64,000 nucleotides of DNA from Akebia trifoliata. Lineage: Eukaryota; Streptophyta; Magnoliopsida; Ranunculales; Lardizabalaceae. This document shows positions 33,010-45,938 of this stretch, piece by piece (the first letter of the stretch is position 1; the number at the start of each line of letters is the position of its first letter). A program made the position numbers and the translations under genes. The notes below the pieces were generated by a model. It did no database searches, had not been told where the DNA came from, and saw only the letters and a list, made by a program, of their open reading frames with translations. The DNA lies in assembly GCA_017979445.1 (NCBI GenBank), contig CM030713.1, forward strand, positions 24,039,163 to 24,103,162, given 5' to 3'.

Positions 33010-35816
33010 ATATTATATTTGACTCAACTTTGAGATAACCAAACATAGATGGTGAACATGCGAAGGGGGATTCCAAACATTGTTGAGAATGCAAACAACA
33101 ACAAGAGAATCAGATTGAACTTCAATACGAGAGCACTGATGGGCTACTAAACAGATCCCTTCGAGGATTCCTTGCAGCTCATGATGTAAAATTGATTTAA
33201 GAGAGTCCATTCAAAGGGAAAGAGCACCTATTATAGTACCCTCATTGTCCCTAATAATAGCTCCATAACCACCTCTCAAGGGGAAAGAGCACCGTCAGCA
33301 TTTAGAGCCCACCAACCAATCTGTGACTTTTTCCAAGAGCAATAGATTCCTCTTTTGTGAGAGAAGGATGCTTAGAAGTCCCAAGCATGCATGAAGGGCC
33401 TGTTGTGATCCGAGTCTTCAACATTGTCGATTTCATCTTTGAATTTAATCCAAATATCCTCCAAGATGTTATGGAGCATCGAGGATGGACTCTTGAATTT
33501 GTTTTGATATTACGATTGCATCTCTCTCACCAAAGTTGATAGATGAAAGCGCAAAAGGCAACTTGTTTAATCCTGTGGATAATAGAGTTCCCTCTGAAGT
33601 TAGCCGCAACCCAATTCACTTCCTCTTCCCAAGTCCTCTGAGCTCTATTCAGAAGGCATCTCTTAAGGATGTCAACCCATATACCTCTTGCAAAGGGACA
33701 TTGGCTGAAGTGATGAGCATCGTCTTCAACATGACCTTTACAAAGTCTGCAATTAGTATCCACCCTAAGCCCCCACTCATTGAGTTTCTTCAATGTTTTA
33801 AGCCTACCTCTCATGGCTAGCCACGCTATGAAGTTATGCCTTGGAATTTGAGATTTGTTCCACACTAAATAGGCCCAGATTGGTCTAGGAGTATCAGAGT
33901 GGCTCGATCGAATAATAGAAGCTACTGAAAAATTGCCATTGGCAGTCCTTTTACATACTACTATATCAGCAACTCCATAATGGATTGGAATTTGACCAAG
34001 TTGGTGCGAGATCTCAAGCAAAGGGCCTTCTCTTCCCTCCGGAAGTCTCCACTGACCATCCCTGATCAAGGCCGAGACTTTAGCCCTTGAACCAACTCTT
34101 GAGTCATAGGTAAGATCATCGTTGAACATAAGACTCAAGATGCCATGGATCATCCCATATCTTGGTGGAGCTTCCATTGCCAATGAGATGGGTAATGTTA
34201 TTCAAGGCATTGTCTCTAGCTTTGATAAATTTTCTCCAGTTCCAAGAGGCCTCCTTAGGGATCTTAAGAGTCTAAGAATTTTTTTCTTTCAATAGATACG
34301 ATTTGACCCATCTCAACCAAAGGGAGTCTTGGCTCGAAGAAATCATCCAAGCATAGCGTGTGATTGAAGCTTTGTTCTACTCAGTAATGCTCACTAACCC
34401 TAGCTTTCCCTCAACAACAGGGGCGGATTTACAGTGGGGGCAGTGGGGGCAATTGCCCCCACAAGAATTTCTAAAATCCATAGGGAGGTATTAATAAATT
34501 TAAATTTTTTTTTAACATTCTACTGCTTTGCCCCCACAAAGTTTTGAAAATTTTTTTATTTGTAATTTGCCCCCACAAAATTTTAACATTCTACTACTTT
34601 ACCCCCATAGAAAATCAGAAAATTTTTCTATTTGTAATTTGCCCCCACGAATACAAAATCCTGGCTCTGCCCTGCTCAACAATAGGTTTGCACACATCCT
34701 TCCAACACACCGAGCTATAGTTTTTCTAGCTATTAGGCCCAACCCATAAGAATCGAGCACAAATTCTTTCCATCTCCTTGACAACCTTGGTCGAGAGAAT
34801 GAAGCAATTGCATCAATAGACTTCGATGCTACGAAGAATCGATCTGACCAAGTCCAATCGTCCAACATAAAAAAGAAATCTGCCTTTCCAAGAGTTTATT
34901 CTCAAGGACAACTTCTCAATAAGAAGCTGGCAATGTCTAGCAAAGAGCCTAAAAGAAAGAAGGGGGGGCTCCAAATATCTGACAGGAAGATTCCCTTTCG
35001 ACTCTTAGAATGTTCACAATATCATTCTCTAAGGCTCTATTATCCCCAACAAGAAAGATTGAGCTTTTATCTGGGTTGATCTCTAGACCAGTTAAGTTAC
35101 TAAACTCAATCAGAATAGAACAAATTGCCTTAACACTCTTTTTATTACCCTTGAAGAAGATGAGAAGATCGTCTGCAAAGCAAAGATGAGTAATTTCCCG
35201 TTTCACACATCTGGGGTGAAAGTCAAACTGCTTGCACTTGACCTTTTCTTGGAATAGAGGGTTGAGAATTTTCATAATGAGGACAAATAGGTATGGAGAT
35301 AGAGGATCACCTTGTCTTAGACTTCTTTTTCCCTTGAACCACTCAACAAATGAGCCATTGAAGGAGACGGTGTAAGACACACTCGAGATGCATTCCAACA
35401 CCCAATTAATAAAGATCTAAGGGAATTCAAAGGCTAGGAGGTTAGACCTAACGACTTCCCAATAAATCGTTACGTACGCTTTCTTCAAGTCCACTTTGAC
35501 AGCACCCCTGGCATTTGTCTTCTTCTTGTGATAGTTTTTGATCAATTTGTAAGCGAGAGAAGAATATTGTCTGAGATGCTTCTTCCTTTGATGAAAGTTG
35601 ATTGGTTCACCTCTACAAGCTTGTGTACCACCTGACTGAACCTGTTGATAAGAATTTTAGATATAATCTTATAAAGCACATTACAACAAGAAATAGGTCC
35701 AAAATTAGAAAGATCCTTGGACAAATCAATCTTAGGAATTAAGAATATAGCTGTTGCATTGGTTTCCTTGAGCATGTTGCCAATCTTAAGTTGATTCGTG
35801 AGTTTTCGCACCTTGA
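33010..35816 (-). mobile_element. LINE retrotransposon, truncated at both ends
   Basis: Read on the minus strand, the following appear in order. Reverse transcriptase spans about 35811-34950 (AIFLIPKIDLSKDLSNFGPIS, SLRQGDPLSPYLFVLIM, and an intact FADD core at about 35175-35186). Its C-terminal thumb region follows (34868-34690). Then comes a reverse-transcriptase zinc-binding region (34183-33527; WNKSQIPRHNFIAWLAMRGR, CRLCKGHVEDDAHHF). Last is a partial RNase H (about 33500-33013). Endonuclease and ORF1 are missing on the 5' side. The 3' end stops inside RNase H with no poly-A, so it was cut by a later deletion. Frames are broken by stops and a hAT MITE at 34418-34674. Confidence 0.85.
34418..34674. 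mobile_element. hAT MITE nested in the LINE
   Basis: The 257-bp element has CAGGGGCGGATTTACAG on the left and CAGGGCAGAGCCAGGATTTTG reversed on the right. Perfect 8-bp duplicates CTCAACAA lie at 34410-34417 and 34675-34682. Inside, TTTGCCCCCACAAA-type phrases repeat several times. The TIR and duplication length are typical of hAT elements. The LINE thumb-region coding text continues on both sides. Confidence 0.88.
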
Positions 35817-36053
35817 ATTAATGACATTCACGTCGTGTTTTAGAAATTTGATTTTGTTATATTGATTTTACTCGGGAAATAGTAATCAGAATGTATTAAT
35901 ATGATTTCATATAGAAGAAAAAGGATTCCTTGAAACGGGTGAGTATTATTTGTTAATATGTACACAACACTTCTCATTCCCTTCTTCCCCTCTGCTGATC
36001 AAAAGATAGAACCAACAGCTCACTTTCTTAAAATTTGCCAACGTTTACAACTC

Positions 36054-39000
36054 TTAGTAGACATGAATGTCAACACCAAGTCCAGCCTCAACAGAACAAC
36101 TCTTCTCCCTGCCTAGCTTCTCCGAGGACATCTTCTGCCGTGCACACCGGAGCCACAAACAAGAAAGCCTAGCCAAAGCTGCCTGGCTGGCAAATTGAAC
36201 CCTGCACACCAAACTCAGCTCAGCCCACATTTCGTCGCCCACTATGCCACGGCCATGGATCCCGTCATAACCTTCAAGATCCAATTCTGTTACCACCACA
36301 ATAGAGCCATCTTCGAATGCTGCAAGATCTTGGGTAGATGGCAAGCATTTGGTTTTAGCAACAGGGGACCTTCCGTTCTTCTTCACCCTTAGATGGTAGA
36401 ATTCTTGAACAGCCTGCAAGTTGGAACAAAGGTAAGGATATTTTTGATAGTCCATGGAACTAATTGTCACACAGATTATAACAAATGCTCTTAAGATTAA
36501 AAGGAAAATAACTCTTGGAAAAACACGGTTGAAATGAATCTTTCGACTTTTAGAATAAGGTTTATAAGAGGGGAGTTACCATCATTTCCGTTACAATAGT
36601 TGGCTCTGCCACAGTTAATATTTAAAATGTAATTTGAATTAAATATCCGTTTTATTAAGTTTGAAAACTATTTAAGCAAAGAATGATATTTCAAAATACT
36701 ACCACTATGTCCAGTTATAATGGACATTATTTACCCATTTTACACAAATAACGACCGTTATGAACAGTAAAATTGCTCCGTATTGAAACACTGGTATTCT
36801 CCAAGAAAGTGGAAACAGACGACTACTTCTGTTTTGTTACCGTTGGTATAACCATGTTTTAGACTTAAATGATCAGATTTTCAACTCAATGAACAGGTCT
36901 TCCAATAGCGTAGAAAAGGATCATGGACCGACAAGTAAATTGAATAACTTCCTTTGATGGAACGACAAGGATCATGGAATCTCTCAAATTATGGGATGCA
37001 CGTACATTATATACAATCAGGATTAATAGATTTGATGGTAAAAAAATTGATGGTTTTGGACATACTAACATGGATTTTCAAGTCGATCAGATAGCCTATA
37101 GTATCCTACATTCCCCACATACGCATATCTAGCTAGTAAACATGGTATATAGATCACGTCCTCTAAGTTATGTATTTTTAAGTTTATGTAGGATCAAATC
37201 TGTCAAAGGGGTAGAGCTAAACATGGGCAACATGTAAAGGTCTTTTTTCTGAGAGCTACCTGCCATTGGGAAGAAGCCAAGAGCACCCTTGGTCTGATTG
37301 ACCTAACAAACTTGTATGCAGCATCAGGTGTCATCTGCTTGTATTGCACCTGTGTAATAAAGACAGCTTAAGGAACTAATTTGAATTGTGTATTAATAAT
37401 TTGGTTTCTTACTTTTACGGTTTTTGTGATCTATAAAAAAAGAAAAGGTCTTCGTTGGGTTGCACAAACCAGGTAACATAGAACAATAGTTGTGCTTCGT
37501 CCACGCCCTGCTTTGCAATGAACATATGTCTTTTTCCCACTAGAAGCATTCTCTTAATGAGGAAACATGAAAAAAGTCAATACTAAAAAGCAACATAGAC
37601 AAAAGGTTCACCCCCAACCCACCCTCCAAAAAAACATAAAATGCACACACACAAAAGCCCCTATGCCATTTTGTTGCAACCATAGTGACACAATTGATAT
37701 ATATTAAAAATAAAATGAAAAATACTGCTTAAAAAATGCTTAAAACAAAAACAATCTGAGATGTTTTCAAAAAATTATCCCTTAAATCACAATTAATCGT
37801 GATTTTTTGAAAACCCAAAGATTTTTTGAAAAAAAAAAAATTTGTGATTTAATTGACAACTATTAAAATCTTGATTTTGTCAAAAAATCACAGATTTTTG
37901 TCGCTATGATTGCAACCACCACCTTTGCCCACCACGTCTCTCTCTCTCAAAAGTATTTTTCCTTTAGTTCAGATTTTCCAAAATGCGATAACTTCTAACC
38001 TAAAAGTTGGTTTGTGATGACAATAGCATAGACTAGAAAGCTTTTGCCCGAAACCTTTTCAACAATATCCATAAAAGAGTATTTTATTATAAAATTAAAT
38101 AATTATTTATATTAATGTGAAAATTCCATATGATGTCCTTAAGAAACTAGATTTTTTTGTTTTTTACAACTAACGACAATGTATACAAAAGTAGTATTGA
38201 CTGTATAATTAACTTACCAACACGCTTACCTTTTTTGGTAAGTTTTAAATCACTTTTATTTTTAAAATGCTTGTTATCCAAAGAAAATCTATTAGTCACA
38301 AGAAAAAACTAAACAATGCCAATACTCAGCAACACATGCATTGTCAGTGCTTTTCCCTAGTTATAAATTATAATGGTAGTTTTCAGGCTGGTTCTTGTGT
38401 AGGTACAATGATAGACATTTGGATAATGGAAGTATTTTGTGTTGCAAAGTTGGTAAAAACTTAGAAATGGAATCAAGCAATGTTTTCAGACACTGAGGCG
38501 TGAGGCAAGGTGCTTGATTGGCCAATGCCTCGAAGTGTAAGCCTCACACGCATTATAGTTTTAAATAAATAAAACAAGATATAAAATAACTAATATTAAA
38601 CAACAGAATGATTAGAATAACCACCACATATTCCCAATTATCAAATACACAAATATATTCTAAGTATTAATCCATTACAATAAATAATAATGTTTTATAT
38701 TATTATTTTATATTTAATAGTTGAAAGTTTGCACAGGAAATAATTATTTTATGTTTATTGTAAAAATATAACCAAGTATTTTTTAGATAACTTCTTTTTA
38801 TATAATATTGAATACTACCAAACCTTATTTATAAATTAAATCAACTCAACCATTTTCTTTGCAAGCAACAAAGAAATGGTAGCAAAGATGAAATTTATAA
38901 GATGTTAATTAATAAAACAAGAAGTAAAGAAGAAATAAAAAAAGTGATAAAAAAATATTTAAGAAAAAATAGAACAGTAAATGTGAGGCGTAAGCCTCAG

Positions 39001-42000
39001 CCAAAAGGTGTATGCCTCATTCATGCCTCACAGTAAGGCATATGCCTTTTGCAAGCTTTTTGGTTTGAGGCGAAAGCCTTCGCTGCTTTTAGGTTTCAAC
39101 CTTACACCTTAGGGAGTTTTTAATGAGCCTCATTGGCAGGTGTGCCTCAAGGTGTAAGTATCATATGCCTCTAAAAACATTGGAGTAAAGTTCCTTTGTG
39201 TTCAAAATAATTTGAAACGGTGATGATATGAAATGAAAATCACTAGATCTCTAAAATCGAGAGGTGGGGAGGCAGAACTAAAGTTTTAAGTGCTCCATCA
39301 GAGTAGTCAAGGTGAGAAGAAAATATACCATGGATGAAATCTACAGCTTGGCATATAACTCCATATGATGGAGCAAAAAGATAGTCTCTTGTAGGGATCA
39401 CCAAATGGTCAATGCCATGAGCCTACAATCAAATAAAAGTTAGCATAGTGTACATAGAATAATCCAAAAAAAAGGGAAAGAAAAAGAAAACAGTAAATGA
39501 CTGATGATCCCTATATGGTGTCTAAAACAAGTATACAGCAGAAAATGACAAAATTTCAAGCAGTCATAGATACTTCATGCGAGTGGGAACATGTTCCAAA
39601 AAAAAGAAAAAAAACAGAGCTTTTTATGTGATTCTAAACATCTGAGTAGTTGTTGGCAAATTAAATTTCCCTACTTGTGGGCAACTTCAGCACCAAACAG
39701 AGAGTTCTTGAGAAGCGTGCATTGATTCATATTATGCTAAGAAAATAAGTGAACAGAAAATTTTCATGCTAAAAAAGAGAGTGAAAGAAACTTTATTTTT
39801 TAGGAGAAATTTCCACCTAAAAGTCTCATCTGGCAAGCTTGCCTGCTGTCAATAGTACAGTAAATAAGTGGATTTATCCACCTTCTCATGTCATGAATCC
39901 AACAGCTTAAAAAATTATTTTAAAAAATGGTGAATTGGAAGCCTTGGTGCGGATCATACGGAATTGGAAACAGCAGTTAAATGACCATTCTGTGCATCTC
40001 ACACAGGAATACTGATGAGTTGTGAGTTGATAAATGTAATTGCTAAGCAGGACCAGGACTAGGACTGGTGAGTTAACTGTTAATGGCCTTACAAATAAGC
40101 CACAAAAACACAATAAATACAAGTTAATCAAGACCTAAAGTACGACTCCCTGGACCAAAGACCTCTTGCACCCTAAGAAAAAATCTACAACTAGATCAAA
40201 TGCCCTCTATAGTGATGGGTGTGTCCGTGTGTGTCTATATATTATTAGATCGCTCCATAGTGATGGTGTCTATTGTCATATTGGGCATGCAAATATTCCC
40301 TAATTCACAAAAGAAGAAACCCTGCCATGATGAATGTCATTCTTATATTAAATGTGTATTCAAGATTAGTATCACCAAACATTGACTCAGATAATTTAGA
40401 CCAGCCTCCCTTGTTTCGCCTTCTCTTTCTTTGGCCTCATTTTCAGACTTCAGTATAATCTCATTGTTTAACATGGGTATGACTAGTCATGTCATCCAAT
40501 TCAGTCAAGGGTGGGAGTCAGATTTCACGTAAAGCAATATGTCAGATTACAGTATATTATACATTAATTAGCATTCAATTACCCATTAGGTCATTCCAAT
40601 GTAAATAAAAAACAATAACGCTACATATATATAATATGAGTAAATCCATACTTACGCCTTATTTTTAGTCCCTATTTGTACAACCACTTGCAGGGCCCAC
40701 ATGAATATCATGTTGAACGATCCAATTGTACAATGAGTTCTCCATTTAGTGGAGACCTCAAAAAGATTATTTCATCCTGACATTCCTCACCTCATGGAAA
40801 ATAAATTTGAAAATGAAAAGAAATGGATTCTTAAATAAAAACATTAATTCGTATATGGTAAGCAATAATGGAACGGACAAATCTTCAGCAATGTTGATCA
40901 TCTTGGAAAGGACGACTCGATAGACAGTCGGACCATCTATATATATTGCTAGGCAAGCAAGGGGTTAGTGGTCAGTGTGAAGGCGGGTTCAACTGATTTT
41001 GAACCCAGATCGTGATATCAATACTCCCCAAGCTTTATCAACTTAAGCTAAGTTGGCACCTTATGGACTGAAGGACCACATGTCCACGTGGCACCCAAAA
41101 ACACGATCGGGTTCCACATGTTTATAGAGCATAAAATTCTAAGAACTTTAAAACAAATAAGTTTTAAAAAAAAATTTGCTTTCACCGTTGGATATCAATT
41201 TTAAATTTAGGAGTTCAACAGCTGTCCATTTTCAAAGTCTTATATTTAAATAATAAAAAAATCAAATGAGAGGTGCCATTTGGACCTACGTAATAGTCCC
41301 CATGGTCAAATGAGAGGCTCAGTCCAGGCTCTACATGGTCCTTCAGTCCATGCACCTTTTTCCTATATTTTATGTATGTGTGTGTGTTGGAACTTGGTTG
41401 GATTTGGAAAGCTCAAAACAGGTGCCTGCAAAAGCTGAGCTGGACAAAGCACATCTTTAACTTTCCTAATGATATGCATAGACAATAAGCTGATTTCTGA
41501 AAAGTGGAAATAAGCATACATGAATCTCAAAAATACATCTAGTTTTTTAGAAAGCTCAACAGATAAAGATGCAAGTGCCAAACTGCAAACAAATTGAGAT
41601 GACAATGATGATGATATGATGCTGATGAAACTCACATGATAGAGTGATGTGGGGACCAAAGTCTCATATGGCTCATTTAGCGTTATCACCCCATGAACAC
41701 CAATTTGCTTTAGTCGGGTAACATCAGTAGGAAATGGAACAGCACCTAACAATATAAACTGATGATAGATGTATCAGTACTGAATAAAAGAAACAGGGCC
41801 TCCATGAAAACAAGGTTTCCTCATGAACAAAACACGTAATTCAAAGATTATTCAATGAACCCTAAGATTCCCCAGAAATTATTATTGAGTTCCACTTACT
41901 GAAGTTGCAAATAAATTGCTAAATGATCTTACGAAAAACTGTGCCCAGAGGCAGAAGTGTAAATTAACAAAGTCCATGCCATTAAGCAAACTGTCCTGTG

Positions 42001-45000
42001 ATCCATGGGCATTAGAAACGATAGCACCCATAAATACCGGATTTCTTTTGCATGCAAGGAATTCCATCCATTAAATATAGCAAACAAATACCAAGAGTAG
42101 TTTCTAAATTTACAGAAATCATTAGTTCTGCAAATAAAAAAACAAAAAACTACACTGAAAAACCAACAATTAGAATTGGACTAAAACAAGGAAATGCAGT
42201 TAACTCTCAAATGTCTGCAAATGAAGGAAAATAAACTTGTAGCCTTTTAAGAATATCTGCACATGGCCAAAACCATATAGTAAATAGTGAACAGCTAAAA
42301 TGGTCCAGAAGTCCATATCAAAGGAAATTAGTGTAGATATCTGCAATGATATAGAGGCTAGAGGCATACTGGGTGTAAGAACAATTCCACATGATTTGGA
42401 CCCAAGCCTGGATAAGGAGGGTTATTCCAAGTTAGTAGCTGGAACAAAAAATCTTGTCATATTCAAACACGAATATTGATCCTTTGTTTCATTCAGCTTT
42501 AGATAGAGTCAAATGAAGGAACATTATCCCTTCAGTAGAACACAAATATTTGGGATAAGGCTTTGATAATAATGATGCATGAAGTAGTCACATCTCCCAA
42601 AAATATGATGCCTCAGACTGGATGAGCATCAAACTAGACCTCAATAGAGACTATGATAGGCTTGAATTGTCCTTTCTTAGAGAGACTTAACTTCAATTCA
42701 ATTTCCATTACCGGTGGTGCCGCGCCCTCATCACGTCTATTTTTTTTTTTCCCAATGACAGTCTTAGTTTCGGAACAACAAATCTTAAGAATTTGACAAG
42801 CATTTTTTATATCATATATTCCTTTTGCACAACGTTAGGGTACCAACTTGATTTCATCAACTCTAGATTGATTGTCTCACCTAATGTTCATAAACTCCTC
42901 TCAAAGATCCTTCTAGAGCTCTACAACTCCAATAGTATCAAAACTGAGAAAATGTCATGTTTTCCATTGATCTAGGGTAGGCTTACAAAGCAAACCATTG
43001 TTGAGACCCTTAACTAATAACAGAAGACTTCAAGGTTGGAAATGTAGAGTTCCTAATTTAGTAAGTAGATCAACCTCAGTAAAATGTAAAGTTTGCAGCT
43101 TTGTAAGTAAATCCACCTTGGGGAAGTCTAGACAAGATGCAACTACCACTTCCCACCTTATGCAAGCAATCCCACCTCTTAAAAAAAAATAGAGAAAAGA
43201 AAGATATCTCCCATTCGCCAATAAAGTTGGCAATCAATGTATCCATGTTAGATGGGACAAATATTTGTTGCCCCATTGAGGAAGGAAGATTGGGAATTCA
43301 TGAGTCTTCTTCTACTAACTAGGCTTTCTTGACAAGCTTGCTTTGCACATTTATAAATATTCGTTTTCCCTTCTCCATCCAATTTTACAAACCAAATACT
43401 TCAAAGGTGAATATTCCTTCAGAACTAAGTATGGTACCGATGTGTCATGGGTTGAATTACCTTCTATTTTTACAATAAGAAGGGTTCGAACATTATAAAA
43501 ATTTCAAAAGCCAAAATCAAATGAAATACATGCTAAGATTGAGAGTTAGAACATGCAAGAACACAATCCTTTAAAAATGATATCTAGCTTCTACCCAACC
43601 CCTCCAAAATTTATTTCGTAAAACTGTACAATGGGAAGAAAACAACTACATGTGAATTAACAAATCTTAGGGCGTGTTTGATTGCCTGGCAAACTCTAAG
43701 GAAAATAATTTGCCATGGAAAACTTATATTTAACAGTGGTTGAGTGCAAAACAAATAAAAATAGTGGGGATGATAGTAGCAAATCCTTTTTCACACACCC
43801 TCCCCCGCCCTTCCCCCAAGGAAAATGATTTGCCAAACACCACCAAAATTTGGATCTCATAAATGCCCCCACTTTTATGTTTAAACTTAATCTAATCAGG
43901 GTCATTTTGGTCAAAAACCAATAAAATTGCAACCTTGACCCTAGAATCATGGTTGTTAGTTTTCAAAACACAAAAATATTCTTTTTACTATATAATCTTC
44001 AAAAACACTTTAATTTGTATTTTAAATTACAAATAAGCTCTTTTGATACATGTGAGTTTGTAGATACCACTTTCTAGTTTAATTAAAAAGAAACTAAAGA
44101 ATTAAAATAAAAAAAAATGACACCCCCACATTTCAGCAAGACTCTTATTTAATTAATAAAAATAAAAAATATCATGTTTTAATAGGACTCTCTCTCGATT
44201 TCGTCAATAATTTTTTCATTTAGAAAAAATAACACCACCACGTTTTATAAGTACTCTTAGTTAATTAAAAAATAGAAAACAACATCATGTTTTAATAAGA
44301 CTCTCTCCAAATTCCATCAACAAATTATTTAATTTAAAAAATAAAGAATAACACCACCATGTTTAGTTTCGATTGGACTCTTATTTAAATATAAAAAATT
44401 GATAATAACATCATGTTTTAATAGGACTCTCTCCAAATTTCTTCAACGATTTATTTAATTTAAAAAAATAAAGAATAAAACGTTTCAATAGGATTCTTAC
44501 TTAACTAAAAAAATCATGTTTTAGTAGGACTCTTTCCAAATTTTGCAATAATTTAAAAAATAGAAAATAACATCATATTTTAATGGGTCTCTTTCCCAAT
44601 TTCATCAACTTATTTAATTTAAAAAAATAAAAAATAACACCACCATGTTTCAATGGGACTCTTATTTAACTTTTATTCAAATATTAATTTTTATAATTCA
44701 TGTAACAACTTATAATCATGTATTAATTTTTATTTTTATTTTGATAGGTAAAGATATTTCATTAATGGAAACAGAGGTAGAGGAGACCAACCGAAAGAAA
44801 AGAAAGAGAAACCTATTAAAATGGCGAGCACACCCTCTGAGAAACCAAAAAAAGATCACCCCAAATCTATATTAGAAACCCTCTCCCACCTCACAAGGAA
44901 GTCTTCAAAGAAAATTCCCCTAAACTCTTTAAGACCTCCACCACCACATCTTGTGCTTCCTTCCCTTTATCATCGAACATGCACTGATTCCTCTCCCTCC

Positions 45001-45938
45001 AAATGGTCCAACACACTGCGAAAGGTAACAAACCCAAAGAGTGCATTTTGCCTTGGTGAAATACCTCCCCAAATCCAGTCAACTTTCGACCAAAGCCTTT
45101 ACGTATTAATTTTTATTATTCATGTATTAGTAATTAATTCAGATTAAATACCAAGAACTTCGATCAAATCCCAAGAATGTCTTCACTATTTTCCATGATG
45201 TGCTCAAACAGTGGAAAAAGATTTGCATGTACATCATTTGCCTGGCAAATATTTTCCCTGCAATCAAACACGCCCTTAGTGAATTACAATGCCTCCTCTT
45301 CTTGTGTATCTGCCAAAAGATAGCCCACCCACATTAATAAATATGCTAAAGTGTGGTGATGATATCACACCACCATCCTTCGGGTGAGCTGATTGTTAAC
45401 TCGATCAATGAGCTGGCTTCAAACTCACAACTGCACTTTGGCTCATGTCTGGAAAGCCAAACGTTCAAACAAAGCCTGAAATTATCTTCTGATCCTTTTC
45501 TAGAAATAAGATCACTGTTCCCAAAAAAAATCTGGCTTAGAGTAGCAAATGTATTGATCCCCAATCTCTCTTTGCCTTATACTTTTACATACTATTTCAC
45601 ATAATCAGTTGTCATACTTTTTAGTTCTTGTTTTTAAATTTTATAAATGGAAAAACATGCTTAAACCTAAGGAACAGCTACAATTGGAAGATGCAAAGAA
45701 AACCAAATCAAATGAAAAGGAACTTTACCTCATCAATCTCATCCCACCAACGGAATTCGGATTGGATCTTGTTCCGAACAACATTATACAGAAGAGTTGG
45801 GTAGAAAAGTACTCGAGCCCCAGCTCCAATCAACAAATGTTTCGAAAATGGCACAACGATCTTTTTGGGGAAAACATCTGGAACCAGTTCTTCTTCTCCA
45901 TTTCCCAATTCTCCCTCCTTCAATTCCTCTATATACAT
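36054..45938 (-). CDS. PTPMT: PTPMT-type dual-specificity phosphatase (phosphatidylglycerophosphate phosphatase family)
   Basis: Six coding exons join in frame on the minus strand: 45729-45938, 41636-41758, 39329-39422, 37470-37552, 37260-37349 and 36054-36413 (stop included). The product is 319 residues. The start MYIEEL matches plant family members. Landmarks are GAGARVLFYPTLLYN (exon 1), LLGAVPFPTDV and GVITLNEPYETL (exon 2), the likely general-acid Asp124 (RDYLFAPS, exon 3) and the P-loop HCKAGRGRST with nucleophile Cys155 and Arg161 (exon 4). SIRPRVLLASSQW is in exon 5, and a plant-type C-terminal extension of about 119 residues is in exon 6. Family members dephosphorylate phosphatidylglycerophosphate in phosphatidylglycerol and cardiolipin synthesis; localisation cannot be read here. 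All active-site residues are intact. Introns 1-3 hold transposons. The symbol is for the family; which plant paralogue it matches is not resolved. Confidence 0.92.
38478..39182. mobile_element. hAT-like element in PTPMT intron 3
   Basis: Termini CAATGTTTTCAGA (left) and TCTAAAAACATTG (right) form a 13-bp inverted repeat with one mismatch. The flanks GAATCAAG and GAGTAAAG are a plausible decayed 8-bp duplication (6 of 8). Subterminal text is rich in GAGGC/GCCTCA words (38493-38550 and 38985-39170), as is usual for transposase-binding regions. The middle is AT-rich with no transposase. Confidence 0.6.
40955..41062 (-). mobile_element. tRNA-related SINE head in PTPMT intron 2
   Basis: Read on the minus strand from about 41060, an A-box-like TAGCTTAAGTTGATAAAG is followed by a B-box-like GGGTTCAAAATC about 30 bases on, as in tRNA genes and tRNA-derived SINEs. 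The text is similar to the candidate at 10325-10480. The tail and exact end are not determined. Confidence 0.5.
41063..41351. mobile_element. MITE with ATGGACTGAAGGACCA ends
   Basis: Terminal inverted repeats ATGGACTGAAGGACCA and TGGTCCTTCAGTCCAT match perfectly over 16 bp but for internal drift beyond. GCACCTT lies on both sides (41056-41062 and 41352-41358), giving a 7-8 bp duplication, best fitting hAT. It sits directly at the edge of the SINE head. Confidence 0.72.
42240..43600. other. Intronic DNA without recognised features
   Basis: This part of PTPMT intron 1 contains several short open frames on both strands, but none shows a family motif. The less AT-rich text at 42990-43300 may be an old retrotransposon fragment; I cannot name it. 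Confidence 0.35.
44100..44690. repeat. Internal tandem array of the Harbinger element
   Basis: Units contain ATCATGTTTTAATAGGACTC, then TCTCCAAATTTC(A/T)TCAAC, a TTTAATTTAAAAAATA stretch and AACACCACCATGTTT. About five imperfect units of about 110-125 bp lie between the left end and the LINE insertion. Confidence 0.75.
44735..45102 (-). mobile_element. 5'-truncated LINE fragment with target duplication
   Basis: The duplicate GTATTAATTTTTATT lies at 44720-44734 and 45103-45117. The minus strand encodes a piece of the LINE region after the zinc-binding domain (FAVCWTIWRERNQCMFDD) and ends with ATGAAATATCTTTACCTATC followed by an A-rich tail, a typical plant LINE 3' end. At about 370 bp it is heavily 5'-truncated. 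Confidence 0.82.

Larger units (their letters stand above)
43670..45275. mobile_element. PIF/Harbinger-type non-autonomous element in PTPMT intron 1
   Basis: Ends are GGGCGTGTTTGATTGC on the left and the same reversed on the right (GCAATCAAACACGCCC). Subterminal TGCCTGGCAAA is on the left and TTTGCCTGGCAAA on the right. TTA flanks both sides (43667-43669, 45276-45278), the usual PIF/Harbinger target duplication. Between 44050 and 44690 there are about five tandem units of about 120 bp. It contains a nested LINE (44735-45102). No transposase is visible. Confidence 0.82.
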
